Assembly: GCA_964618215.1 (NCBI GenBank)
Contig: CAZTZE010000013.1
Span: 1 to 64,000, forward strand
Direction: 5' to 3'
From: CG2-30-58-95 sp964618215
GTDB taxonomy: Bacteria > Chloroflexota > Anaerolineae > Anaerolineales > Villigracilaceae
DNA: 64,000 bases
Every line of letters begins with the position of its first letter. Within the stretch, counting starts at the first letter, position 1. The translations under genes were made by a program, and so were the position numbers. The notes beneath the pieces were generated by a model that ran no database searches, was not told where the DNA came from, and saw only the letters and a list, made by a program, of their open reading frames with translations. Below, in pieces: positions 1-9,310 of the stretch.

Positions 1-57
1 CAACTTTACCCGAAAAGCCCTACTTTGTTAGCCTATTTTTGGCGAAGGTATTGAGTA

Positions 58-1491
58 GTGAAAACGATTTTAGTCATTATCGAACACGGCCTCTCTCTGG
101 CTTATTTTCTCTATACTGACCTACACAAGCAATTGTTAGCCAGTAAGGTATGCCTGGTGTTGATGGTGCAGGATGAATTACTGCCGAAATTACGCGAGGA
201 CTTTACAGGTGTTCCCAACCTGGTATTTGAGAGCCTGCGTGAGGCCGAAGCGACTCGTTACCATCGCAGTTATCATTTCCGCTTGCAGGAAATCATCGAA
301 TACATCCGCGGCTCCAGCACGGACCGGCGCATCCCGCTGACTTACGTGGATACCAACCGCAGGCGCAAGATCCACGAGGCGCGCGGACGCTGGCGTTATG
401 CCCTGTACGTTGCCCAGCCTGCCATCTACATCCTGCGTTATTCGCGCCTGGCCCGCAAGTTTTTCCTGTGGCTGCAACAGAAATTATTTACTCCGAATAT
501 CTATGGCGACCTTCTGGACAAATACAAACCCGACCTGGTTGTCTCTGATGCCGCCGGTTGGCGGCTGGACCGTTACATCCTGCGCGAAGTCAACCGGCGC
601 GGCATCAAAACGGCGACGGCCATCGTCGGCTGGGACAATCCCAGTTCCAACGGGCTGGTCGGGGCGCACGTGGACTACGTCAATGTCTGGTCGAAAATCC
701 ATGCCTGGGAGATGAACATGGGACTGGATTGGCCGATGGACAAGATCCACGTCGGCGGGATGCCGCTTTACGATAACTATCTTTCAGGCAAATGGGCTGT
801 CTCGCGCAAAGAATATTTCAAAGCACATGGCCTGGACCCGAACAAGAAACTGGTGGCGTTTGTCACCACGGCCATGAATATCACGCCCAACTTGCATCTG
901 GTAGAGTTGATGGCCGAAATCATCTCCAGCGGCAAACTGGTCCAACCGGCGCAGTTGCTTGTCCGCCTGCACCCGAACCACTTCCGGCCCATCCCGCATT
1001 ACGAGCAGGAACGCGAGGCCATTTACGAGTTGGCGAAACGCTACCCCAATGTGCATAACGTCGCGCCGCAGGCGCTGGCTGGTGACCTGCCGCGCTACTC
1101 CGGCGAAGACTTCCAAGAAAAAGGTTCGATGCTGGCGCACGCCGACGTGGTGGTGACAATTTACTCAACAATGGTGGTCGAAGCCGCCATCCACGATAAG
1201 CCGGTGGTGAGCGCCTGCATCAACACACCCTTCGGTTGGAAAGACCACTACTGGATTCCACTCTCTGAGGTTCCCACCTGGCCGACCGCGGCGCGGGTGG
1301 ACGAACTGGGCGCCAGCCGCGTGGCTTTTACCGCTGAGCAGATGGTGGACGCGTTGAACCTGTATCTGGAAAACCCAGAGTTGGATGCGGAGAACCGTCA
1401 GCGTTTCATCGAGCAGGAACTGACTTACCTGAAAGCCGGTGAGGCAACCCAAAAGACAGCGGAGTTTATCCTTTCGCTGTTGGAGAAATGA
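58..1491 (+). CDS. GT-B-like surface glycan glycosyltransferase
   Basis: Predicted 477-residue cytoplasmic protein with no signal peptide, probably a glycosyl- or glycerophosphotransferase acting on the surface polysaccharide. The C-terminal half carries HADVVVTIYSTMVVEAAIHD, the pattern by which GT-B and CDP-glycerol-transferase-like enzymes bind the nucleotide donor. An earlier LVRLHPNHF segment is typical of the same superfamily. The start is a GTG; no better ATG lies nearby. The stop overlaps the neuB start (ATGA), so it is coupled to the nonulosonate genes and may use their product. The superfamily is fairly sure; donor and acceptor are unknown. Confidence 0.7.
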   Translation: MKTILVIIEHGLSLAYFLYTDLHKQLLASKVCLVLMVQDELLPKLREDFTGVPNLVFESLREAEATRYHRSYHFRLQEIIEYIRGSSTDRRIPLTYVDTNRRRKIHEARGRWRYALYVAQPAIYILRYSRLARKFFLWLQQKLFTPNIYGDLLDKYKPDLVVSDAAGWRLDRYILREVNRRGIKTATAIVGWDNPSSNGLVGAHVDYVNVWSKIHAWEMNMGLDWPMDKIHVGGMPLYDNYLSGKWAVSRKEYFKAHGLDPNKKLVAFVTTAMNITPNLHLVELMAEIISSGKLVQPAQLLVRLHPNHFRPIPHYEQEREAIYELAKRYPNVHNVAPQALAGDLPRYSGEDFQEKGSMLAHADVVVTIYSTMVVEAAIHDKPVVSACINTPFGWKDHYWIPLSEVPTWPTAARVDELGASRVAFTAEQMVDALNLYLENPELDAENRQRFIEQELTYLKAGEATQKTAEFILSLLEK

Positions 1492-2561
1492 TTATGTCTG
1501 CCCTTCAATTCAAGATCGGTGAGCGTCTGGTTGGCGAAAAGACTCCCTGCCTGATTGTCGGTGAGGTGGCTCAGGCGCATGACGGCAGTCTGGGGATGGC
1601 GCACGCCTTTGTTGACGCGATTGCCAGCTCCGGGGCGGATGTGGTCAAGTTCCAGACCCACATCGCCCATGCCGAGAGTTCGGCGCAGGAACCGTTCCGG
1701 GTCAAATTCAGCCAACAGGACGCCACCCGCTACGATTACTGGCAGCGCATGGAGTTCACCGAAGAGCAGTGGCAGGGACTGGCCAACCATGCCCGCCAAC
1801 GTGGGTTGCTTTTCCTGAGTTCCCCGTTTTCAGAAGAAGCGGTGGACATGCTGGAGCGTATCGGCATGCCGGCCTGGAAGGTTGCCTCAGGCGAGGTGAG
1901 CAATCCCATCCTGCTGGAACGCATCGCCGCGACGGGCAAACCTGTCCTGCTTTCGACAGGCATGAGTCCCATGGCCGAAATAGATCGTAGCGTTGCCTGG
2001 ATCAAAGAACATAACCTCCCCCTGGCTGTATTCCAATGCACGTCGAAATATCCTTCGATGCCAGAGCATGTCGGGTTGAATATGTTGGGGGTTTATCGCG
2101 ACCGGTACCAGGTCCCGGTGGGTCTTTCCGATCATTCAGGCATGATTTACCCCGGACTTGCAGCCGCGACACTCGGAGCGTCCTTCGTCGAAGTCCACGT
2201 CACACTCAGTCGCGAAATGTTTGGCCCGGATGTTCCGGTTTCCCTGACCATAGCGGAGTTGCGGGAACTGGCGGATGGCGTGCGTTTCATCGAGAAAGCG
2301 CTTGCCCATCCAATAGATAAAGATGCCACTGCTACTGCTTTGAGCGATATGCGCACCATCTTTGGCAAAAGCCTGGTGGCGCGCTGCGATTTGAAAGCCG
2401 GTCATACGCTCCAACGCAACGATCTCAGCGCGCGCAAGCCGGGTACCGGAATCCATGTCGAACACTTGGAAAAAGTTCTCGGAAAGAAGCTCAAACGGAA
2501 TATGGAGACAGGTCAATTCCTGAGTCCTTTAGATTTAGATATTGATGGTGAGATATTATGA
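1488..2561 (+). CDS. neuB: N-acetylneuraminate/legionaminate-type synthase (NeuB)
   Basis: Condenses phosphoenolpyruvate with a six-carbon amino sugar (ManNAc or a derivative) to a nine-carbon 2-keto sugar acid. The 357 residues show an N-terminal TIM-barrel with GADVVKFQ, KVASGEV, LLSTGMSPM, QCTSKYP, GLSDHSG and EVHVTL, then an SAF (antifreeze-like) domain from about residue 290. Length is normal for NeuB. ATG at 1488 overlaps the previous stop; an in-frame ATG at 1494 is the alternative start. The stop overlaps neuC (ATGA). The adjacent hydrolysing 2-epimerase and cytidylyltransferase make this the standard sialic-acid-type set. Neu5Ac versus legionaminic acid cannot be decided from sequence by eye. 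Confidence 0.9.
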   Translation: MIMSALQFKIGERLVGEKTPCLIVGEVAQAHDGSLGMAHAFVDAIASSGADVVKFQTHIAHAESSAQEPFRVKFSQQDATRYDYWQRMEFTEEQWQGLANHARQRGLLFLSSPFSEEAVDMLERIGMPAWKVASGEVSNPILLERIAATGKPVLLSTGMSPMAEIDRSVAWIKEHNLPLAVFQCTSKYPSMPEHVGLNMLGVYRDRYQVPVGLSDHSGMIYPGLAAATLGASFVEVHVTLSREMFGPDVPVSLTIAELRELADGVRFIEKALAHPIDKDATATALSDMRTIFGKSLVARCDLKAGHTLQRNDLSARKPGTGIHVEHLEKVLGKKLKRNMETGQFLSPLDLDIDGEIL

Positions 2562-3718
2562 CTGCCAAACGTAAAATTTGTGTGGTGGTGACGGCGCGGC
2601 CCAGTTACTCGCGCATCCGAACTGCTTTGAGAGCGATAAAAGATCACCCAAATCTGGAATTGCAGCTGGTCGTGGCGGCTTCAGCGGTGCTTGACCGCTA
2701 CGGCCGGGTTATTGACCACATCAAGCGGGATGGCTTTCGTATTGACGCGCATGTTTATATGGTGGTGGAAGGTGAAAACCTGGTGACTTCCGCTAAGACT
2801 ACCGGCATTGGCTTGATGGAGCTGTCAACCGTTTTTGATAACCTTGAGCCGGATATCGTGGTCACCATCGCTGACCGTTACGAAACCATTGCCACAGCCA
2901 TTGCCGCGTCCTTCATGAATATTCCTCTGGCGCATATCCAGGGCGGTGAAGTGACTGGCTCAATTGATGAAAAAGTACGCCATTCTGTAACCAAACTAGC
3001 CGATTATCACCTCGTCTCGACTGAGATGGCCGCTGAGCGTGTCATGCGTATGGGCGAAGATCCAAAATCCATTTTTGTGACCGGTTGCCCATCGTTGGAT
3101 ATGGCTGCCGGGGTCCTGCAAGAACCTGGGTTAGCGATCAATCCATTCGAGAAATACGGCGGCGTGGGTGCGGATATGGATATTTCAAACGGTTATTTGG
3201 TCGTTATGCAACACCCGGTGACCACAGAATACGAACTCGCTCGCCACCACGTCACCGAGACGCTTTTCGCCATACGCGATTTCGGCCTGCCGGCCCTCTG
3301 GTTCTGGCCGAATGTGGATGCCGGTTCGGATGGGACGTCGAATGGGATCCGCGCCTTTCGTGAGTTGGAAAATCCTAAGAATATCCATTTCTTCAAGGAC
3401 ATCGCGCCGGATGATTTTTTACGCCTGGTTTATCGCAGCCGTTGTATCATCGGCAATTCGAGCGTGGCCATCCGCGAGTGTTCGTACCTGGGCGTACCCG
3501 CTGTCAACATTGGCTCGCGCCAAGGCGGCCGTGAGCGCGGCCCAAATGTCATTGACGTAGGTTATGACCGCCAACAAATTATGCAAGCCATCAAGTTGCT
3601 TGAGGAACGTCCTCGCCCGGAGAGCGTTATGTTGTATGGCGATGGACATGCCGGAGAGCGCATCGCGCAGACTCTGGCAAGCGTGCCTCTCAAATTCACC
3701 AAGCGCCTGACCTATTGA
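2558..3718 (+). CDS. neuC: UDP-GlcNAc 2-epimerase, hydrolysing (NeuC)
   Basis: Converts UDP-GlcNAc, or a modified UDP-HexNAc, to the free 2-epimer plus UDP, supplying the NeuB substrate. The 386-residue protein has a GT-B-like fold with the family signatures VVVTARPSYSRI at the N-terminus, HIQGGEVTGSIDEKVRH near residue 130 and IIGNSSVAIRE with GSRQGGRERG in the C-terminal nucleotide-binding half. It is the only NeuC in the window, although there are three NeuB-type synthases. The ATG overlaps the neuB stop by four bases and neuA follows after three bases. Confidence 0.9.
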   Translation: MTAKRKICVVVTARPSYSRIRTALRAIKDHPNLELQLVVAASAVLDRYGRVIDHIKRDGFRIDAHVYMVVEGENLVTSAKTTGIGLMELSTVFDNLEPDIVVTIADRYETIATAIAASFMNIPLAHIQGGEVTGSIDEKVRHSVTKLADYHLVSTEMAAERVMRMGEDPKSIFVTGCPSLDMAAGVLQEPGLAINPFEKYGGVGADMDISNGYLVVMQHPVTTEYELARHHVTETLFAIRDFGLPALWFWPNVDAGSDGTSNGIRAFRELENPKNIHFFKDIAPDDFLRLVYRSRCIIGNSSVAIRECSYLGVPAVNIGSRQGGRERGPNVIDVGYDRQQIMQAIKLLEERPRPESVMLYGDGHAGERIAQTLASVPLKFTKRLTY

Positions 3719-3721
3719 TCT

Positions 3722-4438
3722 ATGGACGAAAAAATCCTGGCTGTCATCCCCGCGCGTGGCGGCTCGAAAGGCGTGCCGCGCAAGAATATCCGCCCGGTAT
3801 GCGGCAAGCCGCTTATCGCCTATTCGATAGAGACGGCGCTGACAGTCCGTGACCGGCTTTACCGGATTGTTGTCAGCACCGATGACCCTGAAATTGCGGA
3901 AGTCTCCCGGCAATATGGGGCGGAGGCTCCGTTCATGCGTCCGCCAGAACTGGCCGAGGACAAGACCCCAACCCTGCCCGTCTTGCAGCACGCGGTCCGC
4001 TTCGTGGAAGAGCAGGATAAAATCTGCCTGGACTGGATTCTGCTACTCCAGCCTACCAGTCCATGCCGCACGAGCGGTGACATCCTCGCCGCGTTGGACC
4101 TGGCTCACGCCGGAGGCTGCGACTCGATCATCAGTGTGGTGCAGGTTGCAACGCATCCTTTGTTTATCAAACGCATCGAGAACGACCGGTTGTTGCCTTT
4201 CTCGGAATCGTTTGCGGAGAAGGAAGGCACCCGCCGCCAGGATGCCCGCCCGCCCGCCTACGTCCGCAACGGCGCGATCTATCTCACCCGCCGCGACGTG
4301 TTGATGGAGCGCAATTCCATCTGGGGCGAGTTCATCCGTCCGTACGTGATGCCCCCCGAACGGTCTGTGAACGTGGACACCGAACTGGACTTAAAACTGG
4401 CTGAACTTATGCTCCTGTCCAGGACGAAAAACGGTTAG
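3722..4438 (+). CDS. neuA: CMP-nonulosonate cytidylyltransferase (NeuA), copy 1
   Basis: Activates the 2-keto sugar acid with CTP to the CMP-sugar used by transferases. The 238 residues begin with AVIPARGGSKGVPRKNIRP, the nucleotide-binding signature, followed by VSTDDPEIAEV and LLQPTSPCR, as expected for the family, and end near VDTELDLKLAE. Length is typical of a single-domain bacterial NeuA. It lies three bases after neuC and closes the neuB-neuC-neuA unit. Close relatives at 7331, 14593 and 46770 suggest specialised copies for different sugar acids. Confidence 0.9.
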   Translation: MDEKILAVIPARGGSKGVPRKNIRPVCGKPLIAYSIETALTVRDRLYRIVVSTDDPEIAEVSRQYGAEAPFMRPPELAEDKTPTLPVLQHAVRFVEEQDKICLDWILLLQPTSPCRTSGDILAALDLAHAGGCDSIISVVQVATHPLFIKRIENDRLLPFSESFAEKEGTRRQDARPPAYVRNGAIYLTRRDVLMERNSIWGEFIRPYVMPPERSVNVDTELDLKLAELMLLSRTKNG

Positions 4439-4465
4439 TTGATTTGACCGAGAAAACGAGTAATT

Positions 4466-5551
4466 ATGAAACGAGAAGAAATCTTTGCCATTGCTCCCTG
4501 TCTGAAAGAAGGACCGCTCTCGGCGGCTGGCCTGAATTTTATTGAGATGACCCAGTCCATGGATGAGAGCAATTACAGCGCAATTCTCAAGACCTGGGTG
4601 ACTCATTATCTCTTTGTCAGCACGGAAGCCGCCTTCAAAACCAGTGCGGACCCGACACCGGTCATCACAAAAACGATGGACGAACTCGCCACCCTGTTCG
4701 CGGCGGCGAAACACTTGGACGCGAAATTCCTCGGCGCGGCGAATTCCCTGCACGAGGCGCTCGATTCCATCGAAGCCAAAGAAGCCGAGACCAGCGACCA
4801 CTACGGCAATCTGTTCAAAGCCTTCGATGACGAGCATTATTTTGAAGAGGCAACCAACCTGCTCCGCACGCGCCTGAGCCGAAATGGTATTGACCTCGAC
4901 CAGATCGGCAACTGGGACGTGCTCGACGCCGGCTGCGGCGGCGGACGTTATTCAGCGGCCTGGGCCAAACTGGGCGCCAAAAACGTGACCGGCATTGACT
5001 TCTCCGAAATCGGCATCCAGACCGCCCACGAAAGGACGGCGGGAAAATTCCCGAACCTCAAAATTGAAATGGGCGACGCCCTTAACATCCCCTTCCCAGA
5101 CAATTCCTTCGACTGCGTCTTCTCGAACGGCGTATTGCACCATTCGCGCGACTGGCAGAAGGGTACCCATGAGACGCTGCGTGTGCTGAAACCCGGCGGA
5201 TTCGGCTGGTTGTATCTGATTGAAAGTCCCGGCGGCTATTTCTGGGACATCATTGAAATCCTGCGCGTCTTGATGGGCTCGATTGACAAGTCGCTGGCGC
5301 GCGCCAGTCTGCGCATCCTGGGCGTCCCCACCAACCGCATCTTCTACATCCTCGATCACATCATGGTCCCAATCAATATCCGGCTGACCGAGCAGGAAAT
5401 CGAAGCCTGCCTTGCCGAAGCCGGAGCGAAAGACATCCGCAAACTCCGCCGCGGCGCCGATTTCGACCGCGCTGAACAAATCCACAACCAGGTTCCCTAC
5501 GCTGAAATGAAATATGGCGTCGGTGAACAAAGGTACGTCTTCACCAAGTAA
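4466..5551 (+). CDS. SAM-dependent class I methyltransferase
   Basis: A 361-residue cytoplasmic protein. About 140 N-terminal residues show no recognised motif. They are followed by a Rossmann methyltransferase domain with VLDAGCGGGRYS (SAM motif I, near residue 151), GIDFSE and FPDNSFDCVFSNGVLHH. The C-terminal part is hydrophobic and aromatic and may form the acceptor site. Lying between neuA and the amidotransferase, it probably methylates a sugar intermediate or the finished glycan. The acceptor atom is unknown. Confidence 0.8.
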   Translation: MKREEIFAIAPCLKEGPLSAAGLNFIEMTQSMDESNYSAILKTWVTHYLFVSTEAAFKTSADPTPVITKTMDELATLFAAAKHLDAKFLGAANSLHEALDSIEAKEAETSDHYGNLFKAFDDEHYFEEATNLLRTRLSRNGIDLDQIGNWDVLDAGCGGGRYSAAWAKLGAKNVTGIDFSEIGIQTAHERTAGKFPNLKIEMGDALNIPFPDNSFDCVFSNGVLHHSRDWQKGTHETLRVLKPGGFGWLYLIESPGGYFWDIIEILRVLMGSIDKSLARASLRILGVPTNRIFYILDHIMVPINIRLTEQEIEACLAEAGAKDIRKLRRGADFDRAEQIHNQVPYAEMKYGVGEQRYVFTK

Positions 5552-5573
5552 CTTTGCGAGGAAGCGAGATTCT

Positions 5574-7334
5574 ATGTGTGGCATTTCTGGCCTGGCCGGG
5601 CAAAACTGGACGCGGAGTCATCTCGAAAAGATGATTGCCGCGCAGTCCCATCGCGGCCCGGATGACACCGGGCTTTACATCAACCCCGCCAGGATGGTCG
5701 GCCTGGGGCACAACCGTCTCAGCATCATTGACCTTTCTGATGCCGGCCACCAACCGATGACCGACTCCACCGGCAGCCTGTGGATTGTCTTCAACGGCGA
5801 AATCTATAATTATCTCGAACTGCGCGCGGAAATGCCCGATTATCCATACCAAAGCCAGACCGATTCCGAGGTCGTCCTGGCCGCCTACCAGCGCTGGGGG
5901 GAAGCCTGTCTTGACCACTTCATCGGTATGTTCGCTTTCATTCTTTGGGACGAGGGCCAGCAGCGATTGTTCGCGGCGCGCGACCGTTTCGGCATCAAAC
6001 CGCTCTTCTACCATCAGAAACTGGATGGAGACCTGCTCCTGGCGAGCGAGATCAAAGCCCTGCACGTCGCGGGCGTGGATCCTGAACCTGATCCTGTTGC
6101 CTGGGCTACCTACCTGGCCGATGGCCTGTACCATCACTCCGAGCGCACGTTTTGGAAAGGGGTACAGTCCGTCCTCCCCGGTCACTATTTGACCTGGCAG
6201 GCTGGCGAGTTGGCGCTGACCTGCTGGTACGACCTGTCCGAGAAAGTGACCGAAACCGACACCCGCCCGATGGATGCCGTGATGGAGGAATATCTCGCCC
6301 TGCTCGAGCAGAGCGTCGCCTTCCGTTTCCGGTCTGACGTGCCAGTGGGCATCAACTTGAGCGGCGGTCTGGATTCCTCACTCCTCCTGAGTTTGGTGCA
6401 CCAGATTCAGGGTCCGGAAAGTGATGTGAAAGCCTTCACCTTCGTCACCGGCGACCCGGCCTACGACGAACTCCCCTGGGTCCGGCAAATGCTGTCCCAG
6501 ACGCGTCACCCGCTCATTACCTGCCTGCTGATAGCAGCCGAAGTCCCGGAGTTGGCTGAGTCGGTCCAGTACCACGAGGACGAACCCTTCGCCGGTCTGC
6601 CCACGTTAGCCTACGCCCGTCTGTTTGAACGCGCCCGCGCCGAGGGCGTGATCGTCCTGCTCGACGGCAATGGCATGGATGAACAGTGGGCCGGTTACGA
6701 TTATTACCAGTCAGCCTTGCAGGGCAAACCTGCCGGGTTGGTGCAAGGCACGAATGAAAAACCTGTGCGGCCGGAATGTCTGACGCCCGGGTTCCGCGCG
6801 CAGGCCGAGAAATTCTCTTTTACCTGCAAAAGCACAGGTACATGTCCCCAGGCCTCGCTGGACCCGGTGCGCAATCTGCAAGTGCGCGACATTGTTTATA
6901 CCAAAATCCCGCGCGCCACGCGTTTCAACGACCGCATTTCGATGCGCGTCTCCACCGAACTGCGCGAGCCGTTCCTCGACCATCGCCTGGTTGAACTGGC
7001 CCTACGCCAGCCGGTCGAGCGGAAAATCCAGGGCGAGACGCGCAAATACCTGCTCCGCAAACTGGCTGCCCGTCTCGCTCCCTCCGGCGTTGTCGAAGCG
7101 CCCAAGCGCCCCCTGCAAACCCCCCAGCGCGAATGGCTGCGCGGTCCGCTCTCCGGGTGGGCCGGGGCAGCCATCGGGACGGCTCTTCAGAATTATGGCG
7201 GTGTCTGGCTGGAGCCGAAGGCTGTCCGCACCGCCTGGCAAGAATACATGCGCGGCCAAAGCGATAACAGTTTCTACGTCTGGCAGTGGATCAGCCTGGG
7301 TCTGTTGGCTGATAGAATGGGAGTTGTGCGATGA
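5574..7334 (+). CDS. asnB: Glutamine-dependent asparagine synthetase-like amidotransferase
   Basis: Class II glutamine amidotransferase of 586 residues. I place the start at the ATG at 5574 because the next codon gives Cys2 in MCGISG, the N-terminal nucleophile; GAGG lies just upstream. An N-terminal glutaminase domain (about residues 1-200) contains HRGPDD and FNGEIYN. A synthetase domain follows with the ATP PP-loop SGGLDSS near residue 263. In polysaccharide clusters such enzymes often amidate uronic or ulosonic acid carboxylates rather than aspartate; that role is inferred from context. The stop overlaps the following fused NeuA gene. Confidence 0.85.
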   Translation: MCGISGLAGQNWTRSHLEKMIAAQSHRGPDDTGLYINPARMVGLGHNRLSIIDLSDAGHQPMTDSTGSLWIVFNGEIYNYLELRAEMPDYPYQSQTDSEVVLAAYQRWGEACLDHFIGMFAFILWDEGQQRLFAARDRFGIKPLFYHQKLDGDLLLASEIKALHVAGVDPEPDPVAWATYLADGLYHHSERTFWKGVQSVLPGHYLTWQAGELALTCWYDLSEKVTETDTRPMDAVMEEYLALLEQSVAFRFRSDVPVGINLSGGLDSSLLLSLVHQIQGPESDVKAFTFVTGDPAYDELPWVRQMLSQTRHPLITCLLIAAEVPELAESVQYHEDEPFAGLPTLAYARLFERARAEGVIVLLDGNGMDEQWAGYDYYQSALQGKPAGLVQGTNEKPVRPECLTPGFRAQAEKFSFTCKSTGTCPQASLDPVRNLQVRDIVYTKIPRATRFNDRISMRVSTELREPFLDHRLVELALRQPVERKIQGETRKYLLRKLAARLAPSGVVEAPKRPLQTPQREWLRGPLSGWAGAAIGTALQNYGGVWLEPKAVRTAWQEYMRGQSDNSFYVWQWISLGLLADRMGVVR

Positions 7335-8557
7335 CCCAACCCGAAGTCCTTGCCATTATCCCCGCCCGCGGCGGTTCGAAAGGCATCCCGCGCAAGAACA
7401 TTCGTCCTTTTGCGGGATACCCACTGATTGCCTACAGCATCGCCGCCGGCCTGCAGGCCGAGACGGTGACGCGCGTGATTGTGACCACCGACGACGAAGA
7501 AATTGCGGAAATTGCCCGCAGCTACGGGGCCGAGACTCCCTTCCTGCGTCCTGCCGAACTGGCCGGTGACCGCACCCTCGACCTGCCCGTCTTCCAGCAC
7601 GCCCTGACCTGGCTGGCCGAACACGAGGACTATCATCCGGAAGCCGTCGTCCACCTGCGCCCGACCACGCCCATTCGCCCGCCGGATATCGTGGACAGAA
7701 CGATCCATCTGCTCCTTGCCCATCCCGAGGCAGACTCGGTGCGCGGTCTCACCCCCGCCCACCAGAATCCCTTCAAGATGTGGCTGATGGACGGCGAAGA
7801 TAAACCGATCAGGCCGCTGACAACCCTCCCCGGTATCGAAGAGCCGTATAATGCCCCGCGCCAGAGTCTCCCTTTTGCGTACTTTCACAACGGTCTGATT
7901 GATGCCATGCGTCCGGCTACCATCCTGCAACTCAATTCGATGAGCGGCAAGACAATCCTGCCCATCATCTTCGATCCTGTTTATGCCGCCGATTTAGATA
8001 CCCCGGATGACTGGAGACGTGCCGAGCAGATGGTTATTCATGGCGGACCGCTCATGGTCTGGCCGGGGCACCCGCGCCGCAACATGCCCGAAAAAGTCCA
8101 ATTGCTGGTTCTTGACTTCGACGGCGTGCTGACCGACAACCGTGTCTGGGTGGATCAGGACGGGCGCGAGTTGGTAGCCGCCAACCGCAGCGACAGCCTG
8201 GGGATTAATATGCTCCGCCAGAGCGGGGTGGAGACGGTCGTCATTTCGAAGGAGACCAATCCGGTGGTGGCGGCGCGCTGCCGCAAGTTGAATGTCCCCT
8301 ACATCCAGGGTGAGGACGATAAAGCGTCTGCATTGAAAAATATGCTCGTGGAACGCAAAATTGACGCTGCCCACGTGGTTTACCTGGGCAACGATATCAA
8401 CGACCTGCCCTGCTTCCCGCTGGTCAGATGGGCGGTGGCAGTGGCCGATGCAATGCCTGAAGTGGCGCGTCAGGCCGATTACGTGCTGACCCGGCCCGGA
8501 GGTCGCGGCGCGGTGCGTGAATTGTGTGATTTGATTCTGGATGGCGGTCGCTTCTGA
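7331..8557 (+). CDS. neuA: Bifunctional CMP-nonulosonate synthetase / HAD phosphatase fusion
   Basis: 408 residues with two complete domains. Residues 1 to about 230 are a NeuA-type cytidylyltransferase (IPARGGSKGIPRKNIRP, VTTDDEEIAEIA, LRPTTPIR, ending near LDTPDDW). Residues from about 255 are a HAD phosphatase of the KDO-8-P phosphatase type, with LLVLDFDGVLTD supplying the catalytic aspartates, VISKET and GNDINDLPC. The order resembles animal CMAS. In bacterial KDN synthesis the phosphatase removes the 9-phosphate before activation. Together with the SAF-less synthase at 9311 this suggests a phosphorylated-intermediate (KDN-like) route; that link is inference. Confidence 0.88.
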   Translation: MTQPEVLAIIPARGGSKGIPRKNIRPFAGYPLIAYSIAAGLQAETVTRVIVTTDDEEIAEIARSYGAETPFLRPAELAGDRTLDLPVFQHALTWLAEHEDYHPEAVVHLRPTTPIRPPDIVDRTIHLLLAHPEADSVRGLTPAHQNPFKMWLMDGEDKPIRPLTTLPGIEEPYNAPRQSLPFAYFHNGLIDAMRPATILQLNSMSGKTILPIIFDPVYAADLDTPDDWRRAEQMVIHGGPLMVWPGHPRRNMPEKVQLLVLDFDGVLTDNRVWVDQDGRELVAANRSDSLGINMLRQSGVETVVISKETNPVVAARCRKLNVPYIQGEDDKASALKNMLVERKIDAAHVVYLGNDINDLPCFPLVRWAVAVADAMPEVARQADYVLTRPGGRGAVRELCDLILDGGRF

Positions 8558-8729
8558 ATTACAACTGTGTCGGCGGATAATATATTCGACTGAGCACGAC
8601 CGTTCCGCTGACCGACCGCGAAGGCTCCTGGCCGCGTTCGCTGGTGACTTTGCCCGGCGATGTGCGTGAAACCAGAAAGCAAGGTATGCTCAGCTTCTGC
8701 TATAATTAATTTATACGAGGAGAGCAAAC
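8558..8729 (+). other. Spacer after the neuA fusion, no confident gene
   Basis: 172 bases without a convincing gene. One frame is open from about 8581 and reads ...TVPLTDREGSWPRSLV... before stopping at TAA near 8709. It has a protein-like look but I do not recognise the family, so it could be a gene scrap. The 3' end carries the promoter and ribosome-binding site of the next gene. Confidence 0.4.
8698..8706 (+). promoter_or_regulatory. Extended -10 promoter of the 8730 gene
   Basis: TGCTATAAT is a perfect extended -10 element, 24 bases before the start codon. No good -35 is seen. A GAGGAGAG ribosome-binding site follows at 8717-8724. The same nine bases recur before the TA pair at 27382. 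Confidence 0.55.
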
Positions 8730-8999
8730 ATGAATATCGAAGAACTGCTTCAAGACATTCACGGATTGAACAAGCGCATGCAAGAACTCGAGAAAAAGTA
8801 CAGCATGTTATCCGAGGATATGTTTACCCTTTACCGGTTGGGCGAGTTAGAACAAAGCCAGGATTTGATTCGCTGGGTCGGATACTACGAGTTGCGACAG
8901 GGACGCCAACGTTCTTATACCTCCCTCTTGCGAGAACGATTACTCAGCCTGCGCAGCGCCTCGGCTGGTACGCCCATGCCGCTTTACCCTGTAGCCTGA
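8730..8999 (+). CDS. Small coiled-coil antitoxin-like protein (TumE-type partner)
   Basis: 89 residues, mostly charged helix: MNIEELLQDIHGLNKRM, ELEKKYSML, then a C-terminal region rich in Arg and Leu. It is paralogous to the minus-strand gene at 28510-28812: both share an M-x-EELLxDIH start, an E-x-KYG/S core and an RxR/RQ tail. From memory, this class sits next to TumE (DUF6516-type) toxins. The toxin position right after it holds only a gutted remnant (9017-9156). Promoter and ribosome-binding site look functional, so the gene is probably expressed. The antitoxin role is inferred; the last 10-12 residues may already be altered by the downstream rearrangement. Confidence 0.6.
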   Translation: MNIEELLQDIHGLNKRMQELEKKYSMLSEDMFTLYRLGELEQSQDLIRWVGYYELRQGRQRSYTSLLRERLLSLRSASAGTPMPLYPVA

Positions 9000-9016
9000 C
9001 CACATCCGAGGCGAGC

Positions 9017-9156
9017 ATGCTCCCAAGTTTCGAGGAATACTGCCGGCTGATTGCCAGTTTACCTGACCGAGCATCCCCTCCCCAGAACTCTCGTTCACGC
9101 GCCCAAACATCCCCATCCTGATCGAATCCATCGAACAATTCTTGAAAAGCAAGTAA
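9017..9156 (+). pseudogene. Internally deleted TumE-like toxin remnant 1
   Basis: Two pieces of one toxin gene in different frames. The first, MLPSFEEYCRLIASLPDR (9017-9070), looks like the toxin N-terminus. The second, LSFTRPNIPILIESIEQF (within 9082-9156, ending at TAA), looks like its extreme C-terminus. The middle of the gene, roughly 70 codons by my recollection of the family, is gone. The second piece closely parallels LSFTQPNLPFLIEEIEEL in the remnant at 28370. The gene cannot make a working toxin. The family name rests on memory of DUF6516/TumE proteins, not on a search. Confidence 0.6.
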
Positions 9157-9310
9157 CGGGCGAACCGCCAGAATCCAGGTTTTGGCACTTCAGCTCGACG
9201 GTAAACCCTCGGGCTCAGGTACGAAGTCGGCGGACTAGGTTTGCCATGCCAGACCGTTCACGGTCGGCGGATCTACTAACTTCAAACCAGATGCAATTTG
9301 GAGGCTCAAT

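Noticed and set aside
5514..5573. 20-codon N-terminal extension of the amidotransferase
   Set aside because: A class II amidotransferase needs Cys directly after the initiator Met, which fixes the start at 5574.
4952..5584. 210-residue minus-strand ORF opposite the methyltransferase
   Set aside because: Antisense shadow; no family features and no start signals.
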